Shown: piece after piece, positions 45,931 to 55,715 of the stretch
How positions within the stretch are numbered: the first letter of the stretch is position 1
Layout: every line of letters starts with the position of its first letter
Assembly (NCBI RefSeq): GCF_905171765.1
Contig: NC_053392.1
Span: forward strand, 101,978,220 to 102,042,219
DNA from: Bufo bufo
Taxonomy: Eukaryota; Chordata; Amphibia; Anura; Bufonidae
Direction: 5' to 3'
DNA: 64,000 nucleotides
Made by a program: the position numbers and the translations under genes
The notes under the pieces: generated by a model
What the model was told of the DNA's origin: nothing
The model's input: only the letters and a program-made list of their open reading frames with translations
Databases searched by the model: none

Positions 45931-47131
45931 GAACCAGACACTAGGGCATCAAAAGCTGTGTATACCCAGGCTAGTTCATATAACCCCGCACTGAGGCATC
46001 AAAGCTGTGCATTCCCAGGCTGGTTCATATAACCCCTACGCGTTTCCCCTATTACTAGGTTCATCAGGGGGCATTCACGGTCAAGGGTACAACCGTCATC
46101 AAATACAGATATATGAGATATACTTATGATATAGTGGAGGAAACAGGATCAGAGACGCAGACGGTAATGTGCATAGGGCCAAGGGACCAATTGATATGTC
46201 CCACCTGTGGAGAATAAAGGCACTATCAGATTGAGTGCTAGATATAACATATATTGCATGCCCTCCTACATCTCAGCACTTACTTCGTGTCCTAGGCAAT
46301 CAGGAAGTTAAAGGGCCCAACGAGATAAGGGCCAGTACTTTACCCAGAAAACTGTAAATAAAGAAGTTTTCAAATAATGTAAGGCATACTCCATGCCAAG
46401 ATGTTCATTTGCCAGTGCTAACTATACGGTCCTTACTTACATTTAGGCTGCGTCCCAGTAACGTCCTGTTCCTCCTACTACTCACACTCACTCTGGTTTC
46501 CCTAAATACCCCCTTACCAGCTGTTCAAATTCGGCGCTGATTGCCATGTCAGGTGAGTCACTACCGGAAATGAGACGCCACAGTCTGCGTCATTGCCGGT
46601 CCGTGAGCCGCATACAGATTCCTTCCGGTCCCTATGATGGTGCGTCACTTCCTGTGCCTTCTGATACGTCACTTCCTGCGCCGTCATATGGAACGCATAG
46701 AGCGGCCACATCCGGTCTCGTGAAACGCATAATCGCGTCACATCCGGTTTAGCCGTCCCATTCAGAAGGCATCAGGTACTATGTCATAGGGGGCGGCCCC
46801 ATGGATCTAGCTACATCGTAAATAGATCTATAAGCAGCATAGACTTGCAGCGGCGATCCAGTGTGTGGATATCATGTTCAAAAAGGAAACAGCTAGTAGG
46901 GGGCAGGGGGGTTAGGTGTGAGAATGATATGCAAACGTCCATTTCATTAGTTTTCACTAAGGTGTATTGCCTAGTCAATAGGTGACACCTAATGCACATA
47001 AGATTTTTCACGTGCAGTTTCTGGATACAGAACGTATCCTAATCATTTCATCATGGCTAAAATAAAGTCACTGAGTAGCGCTATTTTTGATCAGAGGGAT
47101 GAAGGGATAAACACATAGCCACCCCCGCAGA
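45931..47131 (-). other. Penelope-like element 1, 3' untranslated region
   Basis: This non-coding region lies between the endonuclease stop (47132) and the left PLTR. It holds repeated GGCATCAAAGCTGTG units near 45950-46010 and an ACGCGTTTCCCCTATTACTA motif at about 46038. GC-rich blocks such as GTGAAACGCATAATCGCG lie near 46720. Similar motifs appear in the corresponding part of the second Penelope element (58240-58280, 59360-59560). Confidence 0.6.
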
Positions 47132-47602
47132 TTACAAAAAACAAGAAAAAGTGAGTCTTTCATTAATCCCAAGTGGTGCCTGGGATTTAAAGCGGTGAAT
47201 CCAGACGCACTCTTTCTGGAGGATTTTCCGATCCCAGTCCCCACCCCTAGGTGACAGTGGGATGGTTTCTAGGATCGAAAACCTCAGGCAACTGGGATCA
47301 CCATCATGGATATCGATCACATGTGATGCGACTGGTGTGATCTTTTTCTTAACCACGTCGTTCACATGTTCACAAATCCGTCGCCTGACCTCTCTGATGG
47401 TCTTGCCTATATAATCCATAGGGCAAGGGCACTGGCATATATATACCGCACCCTTGCTCCTACAGTTGAAAAAATCTCTAATTTGATAGGCTTGACCAGT
47501 GACTGAGCAGGTAATGGATTTTGCAGTAGAGATAAAGGCACAGGCTTTACAAAAGCCGCATTTGAACATACCGCAAGGCTTGCGGTCCAGCCAGGTCCCC
47601 AC
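47132..47602 (-). pseudogene. Penelope GIY-YIG endonuclease domain
   Basis: The minus frame reads WLDRKPCGMFKCGFCKACAF, a Cys-rich linker typical of Penelope elements. GAVYICQCPCPMDYIGKT then aligns with the GIY...YIG strands of the nuclease, followed by VRRRICEHVND with the conserved Arg. The block RGGDWDRKILQKECVWIHRF ends the domain and a stop follows at 47132. The endonuclease nicks target DNA to prime reverse transcription. The frame is displaced from the RT frame by a shift near 47600, so as read it would not be translated as one protein. Confidence 0.88.
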
Positions 47603-49137
47603 TCCACTTGGTGTAGTGTAGTGGCTGTGGACAAGCGGTCTCTTAAACTCCTCCCCCTCCTGTATGTAACACTTGGTTGTTTAGTGAGTACACTCCTAAG
47701 GTCCGGGTCCATATGTAGGATGGGCCAGTACCTTTTCAAAACTGCCATTACCTCCGTGTTTGCTGAGTCAAACATAGATATCAGGCGTATTGGTTGTTGT
47801 CCACTCTGTGCCTTAGGTTTAGGTATGAGGAGCTCGGTACGTTCCCTACCTACGGCATTCTGGAACGCGCCCCCAAGAACTGTCTGAGGGTAGCCCCTCT
47901 CCCTAAATCTCGTCTGTAGCTTCTTGGCCTCACTGTAGAACGCTTCACCCTCAGAGCAATTTCTCCAGGTCCTCAGGTATTGGCCCCTCGGTATACCACG
48001 TTTAAGAGGTGTCGGGTGATGACTCTCCCAATGTAGCAAAGAGTTGGTTGCGGTTTCCTTTCTATACATATCTGCAATCAGTCTATCACCCTCCCTGGTT
48101 ATCCGAACATCAAGGAAGGGAATTGTATAGAGGTCGAACTCAAAGGTAAACCGCAAACCAATATCGTTGCCATTGAGGGACCCGACAAACTCTCTGAGTT
48201 CCTCTGACCCACCCTTCCAAATCACAAAGATGTCATCTATATAGCGTGTCCAGAAGGTGATCTTGTCAGACCACCAAGTCACATCATCTGGAAACACGCA
48301 TGTGTCCTCCCACCAGCCCAGGAAGAGGTTAGCATAGGTGGGGGCACAGGGGCTCCCCATTGCCGTCCCCCTGAGCTGGTGGTAGAACCGTGAATTGAAA
48401 AGGAAGAAGTTGTGGGTCAGAGTAAACTCGAGAAGTCTGAGGATGAAGTTGTTATGCGCTCTACAGTGGATATCTCTTGTCTTCAGAAAGTAGTCTGCGG
48501 CAAAAAGGCCCTTGTTGTGTGGAATTGAACTGTACAAAGATTCCACGTCTATACTGGCCAGTATACACCCTGATCCACATTGATCGCCTCAATCTTGCTG
48601 AGGAAGTCCATCGTGTCCCTCGTATATGAGGGTAGGGCCACGACGAACTCCCTCAGCACGCGATCAATGTAGATGCCACAGTTCTGTGTTAGGGAATTAA
48701 CCCCAGAGACGATGGGACGTCCCTTTAGGGGTGTAATGCCCTTATGGACTTTAGGTAATCCATACAAAGTGGCTATGGTTGAATGGGTAAGAAGGAGAAA
48801 ATCATACTCAGCCGCCGAAATCAATCCGTCCGTAAGAGCATCAGTCAGGATGATTTTTAATTCATCACGGTACGTATCCGTTGGATTCGTCAACAATACC
48901 CTATAACCCTCCCTATCTTTCAATAGGTCTAGACACATGGTCTGATAAGCTGCATGGTCAAGGATAACTAGGTTACCACCCTTATCAGATGATTTAATAA
49001 TAATTGATTTATCTTTTTCAAGGGCAGTAAGCGCTGACATCTCTGCTCGAGACAGTTTGAAATGGCGGGGAGATAACCCTTCCAACTTCTCAAGATCGTT
49101 CGTTACCATCTGCATGAAGATGTCCACACACTCGTAG
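47407..49137 (-). pseudogene. Penelope reverse transcriptase, core
   Basis: From the gypsy insertion site leftward, the minus strand gives KSIIIKSSDKGGNLVILD (RT motif region 1), then TLYGLPKVHK and LKGRPIVSGVNSLTQN (48700-48800). A frameshift lies near 48548. Then come SLYSSIPHN (motif A), YHQLRGTAMGSPCAPTYANL (motif B, about 48327-48390), RYIDDIFVIW (motif C with the Asp pair, about 48220-48252) and TIPFLDVRI (thumb side). Motifs are intact apart from the shifts, and the protein would normally be continuous with the endonuclease. Telomerase-related RTs of this family lack RNase H, and none is seen. Confidence 0.88.
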
Positions 49138-49142
49138 TTCAT

Positions 49143-49634
49143 TGTCATGGTCTTACCTTCTTGCTGTTCTCCTTCGTTTGACATGTGCTGGCGGCCATCT
49201 TGGTTTCTGGGTTTCTTGTAGCCTCCCACCCTGCGGCTCCTCCTTCCCACCGGGAGGAGCTGGATGCCTAGCTCATATATATAGGAGGTCTGTGGCTTCA
49301 GTTCCTTGCTTGGTCCTCCTGTGTTCACATGCTTCTAGACTGCTGCTGCTTCTGGTTCCTGATCCTGGTTTCGTCCGACTACCCTGCTGGTTCCTGATCC
49401 TGGTTTCGTCCGACTACCCTGCTGGTTCCTGATCCTGGCTTCGTCTGACTACCCTGCTGGTTCCTGATCCTGGCTTCGTCTGACTACCCTTCTGGTTCTT
49501 GACCTCTGGCTTCGCAAAGACTCTGCTTCGGTTTCGCCATCCGTTTGGACTTTTGCTTTACAGCTTTATTTTCAATAAAGCCTTCTTATTTTCACTTATC
49601 CCTTGTTGTACGTCTGGTTCATGGTTCCGTGACA
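49143..49634 (+). repeat. Gypsy 5' LTR
   Basis: It carries a TATATATA box at 49276-49283 and four head-to-tail units of about 35 bp (GGTTCCTGATCCTGG start) at about 49352-49490. AATAAA lies at 49574-49579. These give a promoter, a transcribed tandem region and a poly(A) signal in the usual U3-R-U5 order. Confidence 0.92.
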
Positions 49635-49647
49635 TTAGGACCAAGCC

Positions 49648-50649
49648 ATGAATTCTGACGGTACAGGGCCATCCTCGCTACCCACGCTGGTTGCCAGACT
49701 TGATCAGCAGGATCACCTGTTGGGTCGGTTCGCTGTGGCGTTGCAAACCCTGCTTGAACGCACGGCTCATTTCGCTCCCGTTGCCGATGGGTCGGTTGTC
49801 GCTCCTGGGCCCGCTCCTACTGCCGCTCCGGTTGTTGCGCCAGAGTCTACCCCGACACCTGTTGTTGCACCTGCGGTGTTTCGGGGTATGACCGGTTCTG
49901 CCCCCCTTCCACAGCGCTTTGGGGGAGAGCCAACTCAGTGCCGAGGTTTCCTTAACCAGGTGGGCATTTATTTCGAGTTGCTGCCACATGCCTTTCCCAC
50001 TGAGAGATCAAAGGTGGGCTTCTTGATCTCGCTGCTCTCGGACAAGGCCTTGGCCTGGGCCAGCCCTTTATGGGAGAACAACAATCCGGTGGTTGCCGAG
50101 TTTTCCGGTTTTGTTGCTTCTCTTCGGAAGGTATTCGATGTGCCGGCTCGTGCTGCCTCTGCTGCGAAGCTCCTTATGTCCATCAGACAGGGTTCACGAT
50201 CCGTAGCTGAATACGCCATTGAGTTTCGTACCCTGGCAGCAGAGGTGGGCTGGAATAATGAGGCTCTGGTCGCTGCTTTCTCTCATGGTCTCTCGGATGC
50301 CTTGAAGGATGAGGTTGCAGCTAAGGACCTACCAGTGGAGCTCGAGTCTCTTATTTCTTTCCTGATTTTGATTGACACCAGACTCAGGGAGAGACCTTCC
50401 TTTAAGGAGAGCCTGCGGAGGTTTTCTAACAGATTGGCGCCTACGTTTGTTGTCCCACCCGTGCCTCCCTCTCCTCCCACGCCTCCTGGGGATGACTTGT
50501 CTGGGGGTGAACCCATGCAGCTGGGGTTTGCTCGCCTGTCCGAGGGGGAGAGGGTACTCCGGAGACGCGAGGGCCGATGCATGTACTGTGGTCTCGGTGG
50601 GCATTTTCGGTTGGCATGTCCGAACCGTCCGGGAAACGCTCGCACCTGA
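49648..50649 (+). CDS. gag: Gypsy Gag (capsid and zinc knuckle)
   Basis: The ATG at 49648 lies 14 bases after the LTR; the product is 333 residues. It has an N-terminal helix, a Pro/Ala/Val-rich linker (about residues 45-78), then a capsid-like region. That region includes FGGEPTQCRGFLNQVGIYFE and LRKVFDVPARAASAAKLLMS, the retrotransposon-gag homology block. A single CCHC zinc knuckle (CMYCGLGGHFRLAC, about residues 311-324) ends it. Gag packages element RNA into particles. The frame overlaps pol by 73 bases and contains a GGGAAAC shift site 10 bases before its TGA. It is intact. Confidence 0.92.
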   Translation: MNSDGTGPSSLPTLVARLDQQDHLLGRFAVALQTLLERTAHFAPVADGSVVAPGPAPTAAPVVAPESTPTPVVAPAVFRGMTGSAPLPQRFGGEPTQCRGFLNQVGIYFELLPHAFPTERSKVGFLISLLSDKALAWASPLWENNNPVVAEFSGFVASLRKVFDVPARAASAAKLLMSIRQGSRSVAEYAIEFRTLAAEVGWNNEALVAAFSHGLSDALKDEVAAKDLPVELESLISFLILIDTRLRERPSFKESLRRFSNRLAPTFVVPPVPPSPPTPPGDDLSGGEPMQLGFARLSEGERVLRRREGRCMYCGLGGHFRLACPNRPGNART

Positions 50650-53600
50650 GATCCTGTCGGGGGCAGATCTTGGGTGGAGTCTCCTCGTCCCCGGTTTCCC
50701 GTGTTGACAAACCACTGATCACTGTTGTCCTCTCCTGGGTCGGGGGCTCGGTGACGACCCAGGCGTTGGTGGACTCTGGTGCCGGTGGTTTGTTCATTGA
50801 TAATGTGTTCGCTGCCGCCAATTCCATTCCTCTGCAGGCTCGAGGTTCCCCACTGGCTCTTGAGGCGATAGACGGCAGACCCCTTCTGCCGCCACACGTG
50901 ACTCATGAGACCCTTCCAGTGGGGATAGCCATTGGTGCCGTTCACAGAGAGTCGGTCTGCCTCCAGGTTATTTCGTCTCCACACTACTCGGTGGTCTTGG
51001 GGTACCCCTGGCTCCGGAAGCATAATCCGACTTTCGATTGGAGATCGGCCGAGATCCTCTCGTGGTCACCGCAGTGTGGGGCTAGTTGCATCCATGGGTC
51101 TGTCAAGTTGCTGTGTACTTCCTCGGACTCTCTGTTGCCTCCTGAATACGAGGAGTACCGGGATGTATTCGATAAGGTGCGCGCGGTTGCCCTACCTCCG
51201 CACCGCCCATACGATTGTGCCATAGAGTTACAATCTGGTGCCGTTCCTCCTCGTGGCAAAGTCTATCCACTGTCGGTAGCAGAGAATGAGGCCATGGAGG
51301 AGTACGTGAGGGAGGCGCTTTCACGCGGACACATTCGCAAATCCTCGTCCCCGGCAGGGGCTGAATTTTTCTTTGTGAAAAAGAAGGGCGGTGAGTTGAG
51401 GCCTTGCATCGATTACAGGGGTCTCAATCGCATCACGATCAAGAACGCTTACCCGATACCCTTGATTTCCGAGCTGTTCGATCGCCTTAAAGGGGCCACG
51501 GTCTTTACCAAACTCGACCTGAGGGCGGCATATAACCTGGTAAGGATCAAGGCGGGCGATGAGTGGAAGACCGCGTTTAACACCGAGACCGTTCATTATG
51601 AATCCTTGGTTATGCCCTTTGGGTTGTGCAATGCGCCCGCAGTCTTTCAGGAATTCATCAACGATGTTTTCCGTGACCTGTTGCAGCAGTGTGTGGTGGT
51701 CTATTTGGATGACATCTTGGTATATTCTGAATCCATGGAGGCCCACATTCTGGATGTCAGACGAGTGTTGCAACGGTTACGAGAGAACAAGCTGTTCGGT
51801 AAGCTTGAGAAATGCGAATTTCACCGATCCCAGGTAACCTTCTTAGGTTACATCATTTCCGCTGAGGGGTTCTCCATGGATCCTGAGAAGGTTTCGGCTG
51901 TCTTACAGTGGCCCCAGCCCAGTGGTCTTCGTTCCCTGCAGCGCTTTTTGGGCTTCGCCAATTATTATCGGAAGTTCATCAGGGACTTTTCCATGCTAGC
52001 CAAGCCTCTCACGGATCTGACCAGGAAGGGCAGTAATTCCCAGGTCTGGCCGCTCGAGGCCATCCGAGCTTTTGAGGCTCTAAAGTCCGCCTTTGTGTCG
52101 GCTCCGATTCTGTCGCATCCCAACCCTGGGTTGCCCTTTGTCCTCGAGGTGGACGCGTCTGAGACGGGAGTAGGCGCCCTTCTGTCTCAGCGTAGAACAC
52201 CAGAGGGTCCTCTGCTTCCTTGTGGGTTTTACTCCCGGAAACTGTCTTCCGCGGAGTGCAACTATCAGATTGGTGACAGGGAGTTATTGGCCATCGTGCA
52301 GGCCCTTAAAGAATGGAGGCACTTGCTCGGGGGTTCGGTGGTTCCGGTCCTCATCCTGACGGACCACAAGAATCTGACCTACCTTTCTGAGGCCAAGAGA
52401 TTGACACCACGTCAGGCCAGATGGGCTCTGTTCTTGTCACGTTTTAATTACGTGGTCTCCTACCTACCCGGTTCCAAGAACATCAGGGCGGATGCCTTAT
52501 CACGGCAGTACTCCGAGCTGTCCAGGGAGGAGTCGATTCCGACTTCGGTCATACCTCCGAATCAGATCTTGGCCGCCATTCGCACCAGCCTGACCTCTCC
52601 CCTGGGTGAGCAGATTTTGGCGGCTCAATCTGGTGCTCCCTCTGGGAGACCCAACGGCAGATGTTTTGTGCCTGAGGAGTTGCGCACTCGGTTGTTGCAA
52701 ACCTACCATAACTCCAAGACCGCGGGGCATCCTGGAAAGAATCAGCTGTCCTGGGCTGTTTCACGTCTGTTCTGGTGGCCTTCCCTACGTTCCGACATCG
52801 CCGCATATGTAGCGGCATGCTCCGTTTGTGCCCAGAGTAAGTCCCCTCGGCACCTTCCGTTGGGCCTTCTGCAATCCATAGCCACCGGGGAGCGCCCATG
52901 GTCACACCTGGGGATGGATTTCATTGTGGACCTCCCTGCATCCCGAGGCCATACGGTCATTCTCATGATTGTGGATCGGTTTTCCAAAATGAGCCACTGT
53001 GTTCCTCTCAAGAAGTTACCCTCTGCACAAGAGTTGGCCACGATTTTTGCCAGGGAGGTCTTCCGGTTGCACGGTTTGCCCAAGGAGATTTTGTCGGATC
53101 GGGGGAGTCAGTTTGTGTCCAGGTTCTGGCGCGCCTTTTGCTCCCAGTTGGGGATTCATCTCTCCTTCTCCTCGGCCTACCACCCTCAGTCCAATGGGGC
53201 CGCAGAACGATCCAATCAGGCCTTGGAGCAATTCCTTCGTTGCTATGTCTCCGATCACCAAGACAATTGGGTTGACCTCCTGCCTTGGGCTGAGTTTGCC
53301 AGGAACACGGCGGTGAACTCTTCCTCTGGGACGTCTCCCTTCATGGCCAATTATGGGTTCCAACCTGCCGTGTTACCGGAGGTATTCTCTCCCCAGGATA
53401 TTCCGGCTGTGGAGGATCACCTTTCCGTCCTACGTGCTTCTTGGGTACTGATCCAGAAGTCCCTTGAGGTCTCTGCGCTGCGCCAGAGACTCCAGGCTGA
53501 TCGCAGACGAGCGCCTGCTCCTTCCTACCAGGTCGGAGACCGTGTATGGTTGTCCACCCGCAACCTCAACCTTCGAGTGCCCACTCCCAAGCTGGCGCCT

Positions 53601-53978
53601 CGCTTTGTTGGTCCCTTCCGAGTGCTTTGCAGGGTAAACTCGGTAGCCTATGCCCTTGCACTTCCTCCTGGCATGCGGATCTCCAACGTGTTTCATGTCT
53701 CCCTGTTGAAGCCACTGGTGTGTAATCGTTTCACTTCCTCGGTTCCTCGGCCTCGTCCGGTCCAAGTGGGTAATCGTGAGGAGTATGAGGTGAGCAATAT
53801 CTTGGACTCACGCCTGGTCCGCGGTCGGGTGCAGTTTTTGGTCCATTGGCGTGGTTATGGTCCAGAGGAGCGTTCCTGGGTTCCCTCCGCAGATGTCCAT
53901 GCTCCTGCCTTGCTCCGAGCCTTCCACGCACGCTTCCCTCAGAAACCGTTCTTTACTCCGCGGAGGAGGGGCCCTTGA
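50577..53978 (+). CDS. pol: Gypsy Pol polyprotein with chromodomain
   Basis: This frame lies at -1 relative to gag; translation probably enters by frameshift at 50631-50637, so the first 20 or so residues of the 1133 are not used as such. Aspartic protease: LVDSGAGGLF (residues 64-73). RT: KLDLRAAYNLVRI, MPFGLCNAPAVFQEF and YLDDILVYS (376-384). RNase H: EVDASETGVGALLSQ, RELLAIVQALKEW and LTDHKNLTYL. Integrase: zinc-binding His pair and Cys pair (HNSKTAGH from 711, CSVCAQSK), then GMDFIVDLP and LSDRGSQFVSRFW and HPQSNGAAERSN for the DDE core. Chromodomain: EYEVSNILDSR, VQFLVHWRGYGPEERSWVP (about 1069-1120), which in chromoviruses guides integration through histone marks. No stop or shift is seen. 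Confidence 0.95.
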   Translation: MHVLWSRWAFSVGMSEPSGKRSHLRSCRGQILGGVSSSPVSRVDKPLITVVLSWVGGSVTTQALVDSGAGGLFIDNVFAAANSIPLQARGSPLALEAIDGRPLLPPHVTHETLPVGIAIGAVHRESVCLQVISSPHYSVVLGYPWLRKHNPTFDWRSAEILSWSPQCGASCIHGSVKLLCTSSDSLLPPEYEEYRDVFDKVRAVALPPHRPYDCAIELQSGAVPPRGKVYPLSVAENEAMEEYVREALSRGHIRKSSSPAGAEFFFVKKKGGELRPCIDYRGLNRITIKNAYPIPLISELFDRLKGATVFTKLDLRAAYNLVRIKAGDEWKTAFNTETVHYESLVMPFGLCNAPAVFQEFINDVFRDLLQQCVVVYLDDILVYSESMEAHILDVRRVLQRLRENKLFGKLEKCEFHRSQVTFLGYIISAEGFSMDPEKVSAVLQWPQPSGLRSLQRFLGFANYYRKFIRDFSMLAKPLTDLTRKGSNSQVWPLEAIRAFEALKSAFVSAPILSHPNPGLPFVLEVDASETGVGALLSQRRTPEGPLLPCGFYSRKLSSAECNYQIGDRELLAIVQALKEWRHLLGGSVVPVLILTDHKNLTYLSEAKRLTPRQARWALFLSRFNYVVSYLPGSKNIRADALSRQYSELSREESIPTSVIPPNQILAAIRTSLTSPLGEQILAAQSGAPSGRPNGRCFVPEELRTRLLQTYHNSKTAGHPGKNQLSWAVSRLFWWPSLRSDIAAYVAACSVCAQSKSPRHLPLGLLQSIATGERPWSHLGMDFIVDLPASRGHTVILMIVDRFSKMSHCVPLKKLPSAQELATIFAREVFRLHGLPKEILSDRGSQFVSRFWRAFCSQLGIHLSFSSAYHPQSNGAAERSNQALEQFLRCYVSDHQDNWVDLLPWAEFARNTAVNSSSGTSPFMANYGFQPAVLPEVFSPQDIPAVEDHLSVLRASWVLIQKSLEVSALRQRLQADRRRAPAPSYQVGDRVWLSTRNLNLRVPTPKLAPRFVGPFRVLCRVNSVAYALALPPGMRISNVFHVSLLKPLVCNRFTSSVPRPRPVQVGNREEYEVSNILDSRLVRGRVQFLVHWRGYGPEERSWVPSADVHAPALLRAFHARFPQKPFFTPRRRGP
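50631..50637 (+). promoter_or_regulatory. Candidate -1 ribosomal frameshift site GGGAAAC
   Basis: In the gag frame the bases read G GGA AAC, the X XXY YYZ arrangement required for simultaneous slippage. The same heptamer is used by known retroviral -1 shifts. It lies just upstream of the gag stop and inside the gag-pol overlap. A small AGATC...GATCT stem follows at about 50650-50672. A larger pseudoknot was not modelled. Confidence 0.7.
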
Positions 53979-53989
53979 GGGGGAGGTAC

Positions 53990-54481
53990 TGTCATGGTCT
54001 TACCTTCTTGCTGTTCTCCTTCGTTTGACATGTGCTGGCGGCCATCTTGGTTTCTGGGTTTCTTGTAGCCTCCCACCCTGCGGCTCCTCCTTCCCACCGG
54101 GAGGAGCTGGATGCCTAGCTCATATATATAGGAGGTCTGTGGCTTCAGTTCCTTGCTTGGTCCTCCTGTGTTCACATGCTTCTAGACTGCTGCTGCTTCT
54201 GGTTCCTGATCCTGGTTTCGTCCGACTACCCTGCTGGTTCCTGATCCTGGTTTCGTCCGACTACCCTGCTGGTTCCTGATCCTGGCTTCGTCTGACTACC
54301 CTGCTGGTTCCTGATCCTGGCTTCGTCTGACTACCCTTCTGGTTCTTGACCTCTGGCTTCGCAAAGACTCTGCTTCGGTTTCGCCATCCGTTTGGACTTT
54401 TGCTTTACAGCTTTATTTTCAATAAAGCCTTCTTATTTTCACTTATCCCTTGTTGTACGTCTGGTTCATAGTTCCGTGACA
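53990..54481 (+). repeat. Gypsy 3' LTR
   Basis: It has the same length and layout as the 5' LTR: TATATATA at 54123-54130, four 35-bp units, AATAAA at 54421-54426. One difference is seen near the end (CATAGTTCC here, CATGGTTCC in the 5' LTR). It is preceded by a purine-rich tract (about 53962-53988) that would prime plus-strand synthesis. Confidence 0.92.
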
Positions 54482-54486
54482 TTCAT

Positions 54487-55700
54487 GGGTGGGGGCATCT
54501 TCCTGCTAGTCGGCTTGAGATTAGTGTACGGTCCCTGTCCTGGTCGACGGCTACCCTCCTCTCCCAATTCACATAGGGAATGCAGTGAGGTCAAGTCACC
54601 CTCACTCAGGCCAAGTCTGGTACAAGTTTGTCTGTCATTTTCCCTGAAAAACTTATGCCATTTAAGATGTCTAATGAACAGACTCAAATCCTTTGTCCAT
54701 GTAAACAAGCAGAAATTGGTAGTTGGAACAAAAGATAGACCCTTGCTTAATACACCAAGCTCAAGTGTACTAAGTGTCCGCGACGTCAGATTGATAACCT
54801 GCAGACCTCCCTTCAAGCCCTGTCGGTCCTGTTCCTGTCCCGCAGGTGGTAAGAGACCTGGCTTTTCTCTAAAAAAGAGGCAGATGAGGAGGATGGGGGA
54901 TGTGGTGCCGGAGGACCGTTGGATGAAACAGCAGCAGGATAGGATGATGGACCAGAGGAGTAAGATGATGTACCAGTGGAGTAGTTTACCCCCCCTGGGC
55001 GGCCCCTCCCGCCACCACCACCTTTCTGCCATCGTCGTCTACCCCTTCTCCCTGTCTGTGTAGTACCTCTACCTCTATATGTACCAACCGACAGTTCAGT
55101 GTCAGAGGAGTCCACTTCAGATGTGGACACCTCGGACACCAAAGATACGGTGTTGGTAGGTTGTTGGATATAGGCCCTGTTTTCTCTAAACTCAGAGAGG
55201 TCACGCAGAAACTGTCTATGCTTTCTTTCTTTTATGACGGTTTGGAATCTCTCAACGGACACTTGAAGGGAGGTCTCCCGTCTAGCAAAGTCGGGATCGT
55301 CCTTATATGTGAGAGCAAGTGCAATCTGCTCTTGTAGGCCAACGGATGTTTTATCAAACATCAGTTTCTCCTCCTCAAGAAGGATTTGCATAAGGTTTAA
55401 GGAACTACAGGTCAGTTGTTCCTCCCACCTAGTTGTCAGAGATGGTGACGCTATACGTTCTGCTGGCCTTACTTGGAGACGAAGTCCCTTAGGGACTATC
55501 TTGTGTTCCAGATAGCTCTCAAGGCAGTGTATCTCCCACCAGGATTTGATGTTTTCTTTGTACCTGTTATACAGGTCCCAAAAAACCTGTTTACAGGTGG
55601 CCGATGTGTTAAGTCCCGGAATCACTCTGTCAGAGAAGATATCCTGCGCTTCTTTAATCAAAGCCTCAGTAAATAACGTGCCAGATAAAAAATTTGCCAT
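54487..55700 (-). pseudogene. Penelope N-terminal region, cut by gypsy
   Basis: The minus-strand ATG at 55698-55700 (MANFLSGTLF) starts a 296-codon frame to 54813. It comprises a helical segment (FQTVIKERKHRQFLRDLSEF), a Ser/Gly-rich linker and an RGRGTTQTGRRGRRRW basic patch. The frame then shifts near 54830 to LSKGLSFVPTTNFCLFTW and LSLFIRHLKWHKFF, the conserved pre-RT block of this clade, and runs to the gypsy target site at 54486. Coding picks up again at 49137 on the other side of the gypsy element. Confidence 0.8.
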
Positions 55701-55715
55701 AGTATACAAAGAAAT

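Larger units (their letters stand above)
49143..54481 (+). mobile_element. Ty3/gypsy chromodomain LTR retrotransposon
   Basis: Two 492-bp LTRs begin TGTCATGG and end CCGTGACA, flanked by the 5-bp duplication TTCAT (49138-49142, 54482-54486). Between them are gag and pol on the plus strand. The pol order is protease, RT, RNase H, integrase, chromodomain, as in chromoviruses of the Ty3/gypsy group. There is no envelope-like frame. LTRs differ at one base that I can see, and both coding frames are uninterrupted, so this copy is recent. It interrupts the Penelope-like element, which is transcribed from the opposite strand. The expected tRNA primer site after the left LTR (TTAGGACCAAGCC) was not recognised. 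Confidence 0.95.

Noticed and set aside
49352..49490. Regular 35-bp repeats resembling a CRISPR array
   Set aside because: The units are head-to-tail without distinct spacers, lie inside an LTR, and the genome is animal.
54392..55063. 223-codon plus-strand frame across the gypsy 3' LTR edge
   Set aside because: It is antisense to the Penelope N-terminal coding region and begins inside the LTR; it is a shadow frame.
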